This document shows positions 7,970-13,328 of a DNA stretch of 15,254 nt, piece by piece; within the stretch, counting starts at the first letter, position 1, and each line of letters starts with the position of its first letter. Source of the DNA: Bacteroidota bacterium (GTDB taxonomy: Bacteria > Bacteroidota > Ignavibacteria > SZUA-365 > JAADGX01); contig JALUUP010000121.1 of the NCBI GenBank assembly GCA_027021285.1, forward strand, positions 1 through 15,254, given 5' to 3'. Position numbers and translations under genes: made by a program. The notes under the pieces are model-generated. The model was not told the DNA's origin and searched no databases. It worked only from the letters and a program-made list of their open reading frames with translations.

Positions 7970-9229
7970 ATATTCTTTTCCGGAAACACGGACAATGTCC
8001 GCGCCGAGTGTTTGTAGTTTCTTCTCGATGGATTCATAGCCGCGGTCGATGTGATAGACCCGCAGCACCTCGGTGGTTCCGCGCGCGGCGAGGCCGGCGA
8101 GAATAAGCGATGCGCTGGCCCGGAGGTCGGTGGACATGACTTTTGCTCCGGTGAGATATTCCACTCCGTTGACGACGGCGGTGTTCTCGCCCAGTGAAAT
8201 ACGCGCGCCGAGCCGCTGCAATTCCGGCACGTGGCTGAAACGGTCGTGGTAGATCGTGTCGGTCACGGTGGATGTTCCCCCGGCGAGACACATGAGAGCG
8301 ATCCACTGCGCCTGCATGTCCGTGGGGAACCCCGGGTAAATGGCGGTGGTGACGCTGACCGGCTCCGGACGGGCAGGTGTTGTGATGGAAATGGTATCGT
8401 CATGAGATTGGATCGACGCGCCGGTATCTTCCAGCTTCGTGATGAGTGCGGCCAGGTGCGCGGAGCGGACATTCGTGAGGGTGATACTGGAACCCGTCAC
8501 AGCGGCGGCGACAAGGAACGTCCCCGCCTCGATGCGGTCGGGGATGTTATCGTCATCGGTCCCGTGAAGAGAATCTTTTCCCTGGATGTGGAGTGTGCTT
8601 GTTCCGATGCCCTCGATTTCCGCGCCCATGTGCACCAGGAAATGCGCGAGATGCTGGATCTCCGGCTCCTTGGCGGCGTTGTTGATCACGGTTTCTCCCT
8701 TGGCCAGCGTGGCGGCCATGAGCACGTTGCCGGTGGCGCCCACGGAAGAGACGTCGAACGTGATTTCCGCGCCGTGCAGCCGCCGCGCTTCCGCGACGAT
8801 GTATCCTTCTTGGAGGTCGATACGCGCCCCGAGTTTTCGAATCCCCTCGATGTGGAGATTTACCGGGCGGGGGCCCCACGCGCAGCCTCCGGGATAGGAC
8901 ACCCGTGCCTTGCCGTACCGCGCGACCAGAGGCCCCAATACGTAAAAAGACGCCCGCATTTTCTTGACGAGCTGGTAAGGTGCTCCCAGGGTGTGAATAC
9001 GTGCCGGATCGATAGAGACCGTTTCGGCGTCACGGGAGCACGTCGCGCCCATCGACCGCAGTAATTGCAGCATGGTGGCGGTGTCGCGAAGATCGGGAGT
9101 GTTGCGGAGAACGGACGGGCTTTCTCCAAGCAGGGCTGCGGGCATGAGAGCCAGGGAAGCGTTCTTGGCTCCGCTGATCCGGATCTCGCCGGAAAGCTTG
9201 TTGCCGCCGTGTATGATGAATTTATCCAA
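7967..9229 (-). CDS. murA: UDP-N-acetylglucosamine 1-carboxyvinyltransferase
   Basis: MurA transfers enolpyruvyl from phosphoenolpyruvate to UDP-GlcNAc, the first committed step of peptidoglycan synthesis, in the cytoplasm. The 420-residue length and the EPSP-synthase-like two-domain fold are standard. Visible key residues are Lys22 in SGAKNAS, the catalytic Cys116 in PGGCAWGPRPV (the residue alkylated by fosfomycin, so the enzyme should be of the sensitive type), Asp304 in GFPTDMQAQ and the Arg of DRGYESIE near the C terminus. The start codon is TTG at 9229: the frame upstream reaches a stop at 9260-9262 with no ATG or GTG, the protein then begins canonically (MDKFIIHGGN), and AGGA lies about 10 nt upstream. 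It has its own promoter and heads a tight unit with two exported-protein genes. Confidence 0.97.
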   Translation of the reverse strand: MDKFIIHGGNKLSGEIRISGAKNASLALMPAALLGESPSVLRNTPDLRDTATMLQLLRSMGATCSRDAETVSIDPARIHTLGAPYQLVKKMRASFYVLGPLVARYGKARVSYPGGCAWGPRPVNLHIEGIRKLGARIDLQEGYIVAEARRLHGAEITFDVSSVGATGNVLMAATLAKGETVINNAAKEPEIQHLAHFLVHMGAEIEGIGTSTLHIQGKDSLHGTDDDNIPDRIEAGTFLVAAAVTGSSITLTNVRSAHLAALITKLEDTGASIQSHDDTISITTPARPEPVSVTTAIYPGFPTDMQAQWIALMCLAGGTSTVTDTIYHDRFSHVPELQRLGARISLGENTAVVNGVEYLTGAKVMSTDLRASASLILAGLAARGTTEVLRVYHIDRGYESIEKKLQTLGADIVRVSGKEY

Positions 9230-9277
9230 GCGAAGAATTTCCTGATGAGGTTCGGCAAATCAATCCAACACGAAAAT

Positions 9278-9308
9278 CAAAGATAGCATTCGGGCGCCGA
9301 ATATCAAT
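9278..9308 (-). promoter_or_regulatory. Bacteroidota-type promoter for murA
   Basis: Read on the minus strand, ATTG (9305-9308) is followed by a 19-nt spacer and TATCTTTG (9278-9285). This matches the known Bacteroidota primary-sigma consensus (TTG near -33, TAnnTTTG near -7) in both the -7 octamer and the spacing. Transcription would start near 9272, giving a leader of about 40 nt. It is the clearest promoter in the window. Confidence 0.65.
9288..9302. promoter_or_regulatory. Palindrome inside the murA promoter spacer (possible operator)
   Basis: ATTCGG and CCGAAT flank GCG, giving a perfect 6+3+6 palindrome that lies wholly between the -33 and -7 elements of the predicted murA promoter. 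A dimeric repressor bound here would block RNA polymerase. The operator function is inference; the palindrome and its position are seen directly. Confidence 0.4.
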
Positions 9309-9325
9309 GGAATACGCGGGTATCG

Positions 9326-9355
9326 TTTCTTCCGTCCGATGTGCATTGGAAGAAA
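9326..9355. repeat. 8-bp inverted repeat between the permease gene and murA
   Basis: TTTCTTCC (9326-9333) is complementary to GGAAGAAA (9348-9355) around a 14-nt loop. It lies downstream of the permease stop (9422) and just upstream of the murA promoter, so it may form the 3' end of the permease transcript. No U tract follows. Confidence 0.4.
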
Positions 9356-9383
9356 GCGTCATGTTTTGCCGCGAAGAAAGTCC

Positions 9384-9417
9384 GGAGAAAGGAGGGAGAG
9401 TGGGAAGAGAGTGAAAG
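9384..9417 (-). terminator. Pyrimidine-rich, G-poor tract after the permease gene (possible Rho-type terminator)
   Basis: The plus strand is purine in 32 of 34 positions, so the minus-strand RNA directly after the permease stop is almost pure C and U. C-rich, G-poor RNA directly downstream of a coding region is typical of Rho loading sites, and the hairpin at 9326-9355 comes next. Triplex DNA is an alternative reading of the polypurine run. Confidence 0.3.
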
Positions 9418-9421
9418 CTTC

Positions 9422-10342
9422 TTATCTCAAAACCGCCTCGATTACCCAGCCTGACGCGAGAGCGAAACCCAGGGTGACCACGAGGATCTTGAACGAGGAA
9501 GTAACCCTGTTTTCTTTCAAAAGGATAATGGGGCCGAAGCCTGCCCCCGCGCTGAGCCCGGCGAACGCCGCCCCGGCGGAGATGCCCCCGTATGCAAATG
9601 CCTGTGCAATAGTCACGGAAGCAGCGCAATTCGGTATCAGACCGAATACACCAACGACGAGTATTTCCAAAAACGGCGCCGAGGAAAAAGCTGAAAACAG
9701 GGACGGGCGATCGACATACGACAATGCCAGCACAAGGGCCACGGATACGGCGAATACCCAGGCGAAAATGTTTATCGTGTGTTTTAGCGCGTGGCGAAAG
9801 ATAACCTTTATGCCGGGAAACGGGGCGTGAAAATGATCCAGTTTGTTTGGAATGATCGGCAGCAAGGGTTTTTCTCGTTCCTGTATTGTCTCCAGGAAAC
9901 GCCGGAGAGGCGAGTGGTCGACGATGAACCCGGCGATGGTGGCCAGGATGAATTTCCCTCCCATGAGGGGAATAATGTACCACGCCGCGTCGCCGTGTCC
10001 CGCCAGCACCGGGATCGCTTCGTCCGACGTCGCGAGATACGTGGCAATGAGCGTGCCCGGCGTGATACGCTGGAGGACGAACAGGGAGGTGGCGAACACG
10101 GAAATTCCGCACTGTGGAAGGAGTCCAAGCAACGCACCGAAAGCAGGCGCCCAGGCAGACTTTTGCAAAACTCGCTGGATCTGATGTTCGCCGAACCGGT
10201 GCTGGTACCATTCGAGCGCCATGTAGAGTGCGAGGAGAATGGGCAGCGTCAGCCACGTGTCCTGGAAAGCGTGTTCGATCGCCGCCGGAATGCGGTCCAG
10301 GAAAGTTCCCGTCAGGGTATGCGTATGTTGATCCACGGGCAT
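9422..10342 (-). CDS. 10-TM heavy-metal exporter-like permease (putative manganese transporter family)
   Basis: This 306-residue integral membrane protein resembles the ArsP_2 / putative manganese transporter family. It has two homologous halves of about five hydrophobic segments. Each half carries the signature loop: LLGLLPQCGISVFATSLF near 71-88 and FGLIPNCAASVTIAQAF near 233-249. Further conserved pieces are TYLATSDEAIPVLAGH (101-116), AGFIVDHS (137-144) and GLSAGAGFGP (262-271). The loop between the halves (about 145-185) is charged, with an HFH at 170-172, and the N terminus has HTH; both could touch metal, which is inference. The likely role is export of a divalent metal or metalloid across the inner membrane; the substrate is not certain even for the family. 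The ATG at 10342 has a poor Shine-Dalgarno, and a 152-nt leader separates it from groES. Confidence 0.75.
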   Translation of the reverse strand: MPVDQHTHTLTGTFLDRIPAAIEHAFQDTWLTLPILLALYMALEWYQHRFGEHQIQRVLQKSAWAPAFGALLGLLPQCGISVFATSLFVLQRITPGTLIATYLATSDEAIPVLAGHGDAAWYIIPLMGGKFILATIAGFIVDHSPLRRFLETIQEREKPLLPIIPNKLDHFHAPFPGIKVIFRHALKHTINIFAWVFAVSVALVLALSYVDRPSLFSAFSSAPFLEILVVGVFGLIPNCAASVTIAQAFAYGGISAGAAFAGLSAGAGFGPIILLKENRVTSSFKILVVTLGFALASGWVIEAVLR

Positions 10343-10353
10343 TGCGAATGAAA

Positions 10354-10445
10354 CTGTCCGGTCTGAGACCTCGCGCTTCCGTCCGAACCGACAAACCCGG
10401 AAGAACGGACGTGCTGTGGAAGTGCGCGGTCCCGAAACCGGACAG
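10354..10445 (-). promoter_or_regulatory. Structured leader upstream of the permease (9-bp closing stem, competing inner hairpins)
   Basis: CTGTCCGGT (10354-10362) is exactly complementary to ACCGGACAG (10437-10445), which would close a domain of about 92 nt ending 11 nt before the permease ATG. Inside, CTTCCG/CGGAAG (10376-10381, 10398-10403) and CGTCCG/CGGACG (10380-10385, 10406-10411) exclude each other. GGTCTGAGACC (10360-10370) competes with the closing stem. I do not recognise the yybP-ykoY manganese riboswitch core here. Confidence 0.3.
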
Positions 10446-10494
10446 GACTCTTTTCAGGTGTGCTTACGGTATCACAAGGACTGGAGGGACAGCA

Positions 10495-10770
10495 TTATTT
10501 TTCCACGATCGCCAGGATGTCGGAACGAGAAATGATACGTATCTCGTCTCCATCCATGGTCAGTTCCTCGCCGCCGTACTTCGCGTACAGCACCGTGTCG
10601 CCTTCCTTGACGAGCTCCTTCAGGTCCTCGTCGGTTCCCACGGCGATGACGGTGCCGGTCCGGGGTTTTTCCTTGGCGGTATCAGGAATAATGATTCCAC
10701 CGGCGGATACTTCTTCGCCGGTTTCCTCGACCTTGACCACGACCCTGTCGTCGAGAGGTTTTAGCTTCAT
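10495..10770 (-). CDS. groES: Co-chaperonin GroES (10 kDa)
   Basis: GroES caps the GroEL folding chamber in the cytoplasm. The product has 91 residues, close to the usual 95-97. It shows the N-terminal strand MKLKPLDDRVVVK, the mobile loop that contacts GroEL (SAGGIIIPDTAKEKP) and the C-terminal strands with LYAKYGGEEL and SRSDILAIVE. The ATG at 10770 is preceded by a strong GGAGG (10777-10781); the frame is open 12 codons further upstream without support. groEL does not follow. The next gene, 152 bp on, is a metal permease, while the preceding gene is a glutaredoxin 22 bp upstream. This may be a second groES copy, or groEL may lie elsewhere. Confidence 0.96.
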   Translation of the reverse strand: MKLKPLDDRVVVKVEETGEEVSAGGIIIPDTAKEKPRTGTVIAVGTDEDLKELVKEGDTVLYAKYGGEELTMDGDEIRIISRSDILAIVEK

Positions 10771-10792
10771 AGAATTCCTCCAGTTTGTTTGG

Positions 10793-11050
10793 TTAATGGA
10801 TACCAAGCAGTTGGTTGATCTTGGGTTTGTCGAATCCCACTATCGGTCTGTTGTTGATCAGGATGACCGGTACTCCTTGTTGGCCGGTGCGCCGCACCAT
10901 GTCGCGGGCCCCGTCCGGATTCCGGGTAACATCCACTTCGGTGAACCGGATGTTCTTTTCCCGGAAATAACGCTTGGCCTGGCGGCAGAAGCCGCAGGTA
11001 GGCGTTGTGAAAATGACAACTTTTGGATGACGTGCAGCCATAATCCTCAT
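10793..11050 (-). CDS. YruB-type glutaredoxin with CGFC active site
   Basis: This is a small thioredoxin-fold thiol oxidoreductase of 85 residues, cytoplasmic. It has the first strand VVIFTTPT, the active site Cys19-Gly-Phe-Cys22, the cis-proline loop TGQQGVPV (Pro61) and a GFD motif (72-74), followed by a last helix ending LLGI as in the YruB family. The usual dithiol site is CPYC and the monothiol site CGFS; CGFC combines them. Two starts are possible. The ATG at 11050 overlaps the stop of the osmC-like gene (ATGA). The ATG at 11041 comes just after GAGGATT and gives a product three residues shorter. Either way it is translationally coupled to the osmC-like gene and leads into groES. Confidence 0.92.
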   Translation of the reverse strand: MRIMAARHPKVVIFTTPTCGFCRQAKRYFREKNIRFTEVDVTRNPDGARDMVRRTGQQGVPVILINNRPIVGFDKPKINQLLGIH

Positions 11051-11484
11051 TCCGTGGTTTGCAATGACTCGATTCTGTAACTATGCGTGAGAGTCACGGC
11101 TTTCTGCAGCATCGCCGAAACACCACAGTACTTCGTTTGGGAAAGTTCAATCGCGCGCTCGACGGCTTTCACGGAAATATTGTCGCCGTAAAAGACGTAC
11201 TCGATATGGATGGAGGAATACACCTTCGGATGCTCGTCGGTTTCCTCGGCGGTGATGTGGATTTCGAACCCGTCGAGCTGTACACGTTTTTTCTCCAGGA
11301 TGGAAGCGACGTCGCTGCCGGTGCATCCTCCCAGGGAAAGCAAGATCAACTCTTTGGGGCGAATTGCCGAATCGGAGCCGTGGAATTGCTCGGGACCATC
11401 CATCACGATCCAGTGCCGGGTATTCGTCCTTCCGACAAACGTGATACCTTCCACTTGCTTGACGATTGCTTTTTTCGTTGCCAT
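11047..11484 (-). CDS. OsmC/YhfA family protein
   Basis: OsmC-family proteins are small cytoplasmic dimers; many reduce organic hydroperoxides with two conserved cysteines. This 145-residue protein has both: Cys54 in SLGGCTGSDVASIL and Cys120 in TKYCGVSAML, which is the YhfA-like pattern. An acidic or polar residue usually helps the first cysteine; I did not assign one. The ATG at 11484 is chosen because GGAG lies 8 nt upstream and the family normally begins close to this point; the open frame extends 38 codons further upstream without support. It overlaps the glutaredoxin start by 4 bp. A peroxidase reduced by the neighbouring glutaredoxin is an attractive but unproven idea. Confidence 0.9.
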   Translation of the reverse strand: MATKKAIVKQVEGITFVGRTNTRHWIVMDGPEQFHGSDSAIRPKELILLSLGGCTGSDVASILEKKRVQLDGFEIHITAEETDEHPKVYSSIHIEYVFYGDNISVKAVERAIELSQTKYCGVSAMLQKAVTLTHSYRIESLQTTE

Positions 11485-11504
11485 GTATTGTCTCCACGCA
11501 TGTG

Positions 11505-11592
11505 AAAAATACGGAGCCGGTAGCGGCTCATCCAATACTATATGATGCAGTATCCCGTAATTCGATTTTAAAAAAACGCCCCGGCTGGCTCC
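11505..11592 (-). terminator. Terminator-like signals between nth and the osmC-like gene
   Basis: Downstream of the nth stop the minus strand has a GC-rich segment (11577-11592) followed by seven T (11570-11576). Further on, a 6-bp hairpin GAGCCG-CTAC-CGGCTC (11514-11529) is followed by CGTATTTTTC (T run 11505-11509). The second is the better intrinsic terminator but ends only about 20 nt before the osmC-like ATG. It could therefore act as a leader attenuator rather than as the nth terminator. A TAGTATTG octamer (11534-11541, one mismatch to the Bacteroidota -7 element) precedes the hairpin. Confidence 0.35.
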
Positions 11593-11598
11593 TTGCAC

Positions 11599-12279
11599 TC
11601 ACCTGGATTGAGCGGACGGGCAGTAGCGGGCGATAACGCATTCACTGCATTTCGGTCGCCGTGCCACGCAGGTTTTTCTTCCGTGAAGAATGAACAGGTG
11701 CGAGGCTTCCGTCCAGCTCTGTTTCGGAATGATCGCCGTGAGATGTTGTTCGATCTTGACGGCATCACGCGTGTCTGTGAATTGCAGGAGATTGGAGATT
11801 CGGGTGACGTGCGTATCGACGGCCAGACCGGGCACCCCGAACGCGTTGCCGAGGATGACGTTCGCCGTCTTTCGGCCTACGCCGGGCAAAGCGGTGAGCT
11901 CTTCCATCGTGGAAGGGACCTGCCCTCCGTGTTTTTCCACGATAGCCATGCAACAGGCCTTGAGGTTCTTGGCTTTATGGTTGAAAAAGCCAGTCGAACG
12001 AATGTATTCGATCAGCTCCTCCGTCGAGGCTTCCGCCATGTTCTTCGGCGTGGGGAATGCGCGGAACAGTTCCGGTGTTACTTTATTGACCCTTTCATCC
12101 GTACATTGGGCGGAAAGGATGGTTGACACCAGGAGTTGGAAGGGATTTCGGAAATGGAGCGCGCACGCCGCCCGGGGAATATCTTTTCTGAGCGCCTTAA
12201 GAATGGCCCGCATCCGCTTCTTCTTTTCATCGGGGGTTTCGGTATGGAAAAGAGTCGATTTATTTGATTTTTTTGCCAT
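11599..12279 (-). CDS. nth: Endonuclease III (DNA glycosylase/AP lyase)
   Basis: Endonuclease III excises oxidised pyrimidines and nicks the abasic site in base-excision repair. The 226-residue protein has the helix-hairpin-helix LPGVGRKTANVIL with catalytic Lys137, the catalytic Asp155 in AVDTHVTR, and the C-terminal [4Fe-4S] ligands Cys204, Cys211, Cys214 and Cys220 in the C-X6-C-X2-C-X5-C spacing of the family. A basic N-terminal extension of about 20 residues (MAKKSNKS...) precedes the fold. The ATG at 12279 has only a weak ribosome site. It is the first gene of the long minus-strand run and is divergent from the barrel-like gene at 12618. Terminator-like elements separate it from the osmC-like gene. 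Confidence 0.96.
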   Translation of the reverse strand: MAKKSNKSTLFHTETPDEKKKRMRAILKALRKDIPRAACALHFRNPFQLLVSTILSAQCTDERVNKVTPELFRAFPTPKNMAEASTEELIEYIRSTGFFNHKAKNLKACCMAIVEKHGGQVPSTMEELTALPGVGRKTANVILGNAFGVPGLAVDTHVTRISNLLQFTDTRDAVKIEQHLTAIIPKQSWTEASHLFILHGRKTCVARRPKCSECVIARYCPSAQSR

Positions 12280-12467
12280 TTATCTGAAAGAACGCTTGAA
12301 ATGTTATGAAATGAACAAATTCATGGAAAACCACCCGATCGAACAGCATTGGTTCGTGGGCGCTCATTCGTCGCAAAGTACGAAATTCTTGTTCTATTCA
12401 CAGTAGCTGTGTATCTCAATCCTCTCCCGAAGAACATGTGGCAATTGAACCATCCGCCGGGATGTTC

Positions 12468-12498
12468 TTGTGTCGAGAAGAAAAAAATCCTGTGTTTG
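12468..12498 (+). promoter_or_regulatory. Tentative Bacteroidota-type promoter for the barrel-like gene pair
   Basis: TTG (12468-12470), a 20-nt spacer and TGTGTTTG (12491-12498) match the Bacteroidota consensus with one mismatch in the -7 octamer. It would give a leader of about 110 nt. The -33 element overlaps the right arm of the 8-bp inverted repeat at 12430-12469, a position suited to a regulator. Confidence 0.25.
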
Positions 12499-12579
12499 CA
12501 AAAGCTGCAAAAACAATGTTCATTTTAGTTGTTTGGAGAAACCGGGTCGTGCAAATTGATTCGTAGCAGTAACGAGATG

Positions 12580-12616
12580 GGTAACTCGAATTACCAAGGA
12601 TCATCGAGTTTACTCG
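12580..12616 (+). promoter_or_regulatory. Leader palindrome and hairpin-shortened ribosome-binding site of the first barrel-like gene
   Basis: The near-palindrome GGTAACTCGAATTACC (12580-12595) is followed by AAGGA (12596-12600), then by CGAG-TTTA-CTCG (12605-12616) directly before the ATG at 12618. AAGGA is 17 nt from the ATG in linear sequence, too far for normal use, but folding the 12-nt hairpin leaves about 5 nt. The start is otherwise well supported by the signal peptide, and no other in-frame start codon is close upstream. Confidence 0.4.
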
Positions 12617-12617
12617 T

Positions 12618-13250
12618 ATGCGTATAATTTTTATAACCGTTGCGATTCTTCTGAGCGCAAACGTTGAACTTCTCGCACAATTGATTCGCCACAAGAGTGT
12701 TCCGGCACCGGGGAGCCTGGTGCTGTTCACACAAGCTGGCGGTGTCGTTGCGGGAAACGATTTCAGCCGCAGGCTTTCCGATTACTCCGTCCGTCCCATC
12801 CTGTACCTTGGGGCGGGGCTTCAACTGTCGAAAAGCATGAGCGTGCGTTTAAGCCCGTATTGGGGAAAAGCGCGGACCGATCAATCGGGCCAGTCGTCGT
12901 CGACGCTGATTACGGGCATCGACCTGTCCGCAGACTATGCGTTCTGTTCCAACCGCGTCACGGCGTTTTTCCTGGAGGCGAGAATCACGGGAATGTATTA
13001 TGGTTACAAGGTCGAAAAATCGTCACGGGTTATCTCGGAAGGAGTTGATGCCGCATTCGGTTATGGTGCCGGCGTGGGCTTGAGGTTCAGGATGGGAAGG
13101 GCGTCTTCCATGATGGTGAAGTGGCATTTCATTCTTACAACGAGCGACAAGATTGATGGGTTCAAGGATGGTATGCTCCATGACGGGTTTTCCATGCTGA
13201 CCGTTGGATACGAATGGTATTTTTCCGCGCTGCGCGGGCTGCGTTTTTAA
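12618..13250 (+). CDS. Small outer-membrane beta-barrel-like protein (tandem paralogue 1)
   Basis: This is a 210-residue exported protein of unknown function. A signal peptide covers about residues 1-21 (ending ...VELLAQ). The rest alternates polar and hydrophobic residues with many aromatics and glycines, ending in TVGYEWYF followed by a short tail; this suits an eight-stranded outer-membrane barrel, though I cannot count strands with certainty. Shared landmarks with the next gene are GNDFSRRLSDYSVRP near the first strands and TSDKIDGFKDGMLHDGF near the C terminus. The pair is clearly paralogous but diverged. It is divergent from nth and 78 bp ahead of its paralogue. Its start codon sits next to a hairpin that may bring a distant AAGGA into range. 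Confidence 0.75.
   Translation: MRIIFITVAILLSANVELLAQLIRHKSVPAPGSLVLFTQAGGVVAGNDFSRRLSDYSVRPILYLGAGLQLSKSMSVRLSPYWGKARTDQSGQSSSTLITGIDLSADYAFCSNRVTAFFLEARITGMYYGYKVEKSSRVISEGVDAAFGYGAGVGLRFRMGRASSMMVKWHFILTTSDKIDGFKDGMLHDGFSMLTVGYEWYFSALRGLRF
13225..13248 (+). terminator. Terminator-like hairpin overlapping the stop of paralogue 1
   Basis: CCGCG-CTG-CGCGG (13225-13237) is a perfect 5-bp-stem hairpin within the last codons, followed 6 nt later by TTTTT (13244-13248) that runs into the TAA stop. A second T run follows at about 13256-13261. The gap between stem and T run is longer than ideal. It may attenuate read-through to the second paralogue. Confidence 0.35.
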
Positions 13251-13328
13251 ATTCCTTTTTTCCGAAATAGTTTAGTGTCATTTCAGCGGCGGGATGGATG
13301 TTCTGCCGGAAAATGTTAAGTTGAGACC

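Larger units (their letters stand above)
12280..12617. other. 338-bp divergent intergenic region between nth and the first barrel-like gene
   Basis: No gene is visible. It must hold promoters in both directions. Seen structures are an 8-bp inverted repeat AAGAACAT/ATGTTCTT (12430-12437, 12462-12469) with an inner TGG/CCA pair, a small repeat ATGAA-CAAA-TTCAT (12311-12324) in the presumed nth leader, a tentative rightward promoter (12468-12498), a near-palindrome at 12580-12595 and a hairpin beside the next start codon. I found no clear TAnnTTTG promoter for nth. Confidence 0.5.

Noticed and set aside
9222..10394. A long open frame on the minus strand overlapping the permease gene
   Set aside because: Its translation is rich in Arg, Pro, His and Gly with no membrane pattern, while the other frame over 9422-10342 gives a clear two-repeat membrane protein.
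10343..10494. A known manganese (yybP-ykoY) riboswitch before the permease
   Set aside because: The conserved loop sequences of that class are not visible on the minus strand; only generic stems are seen.
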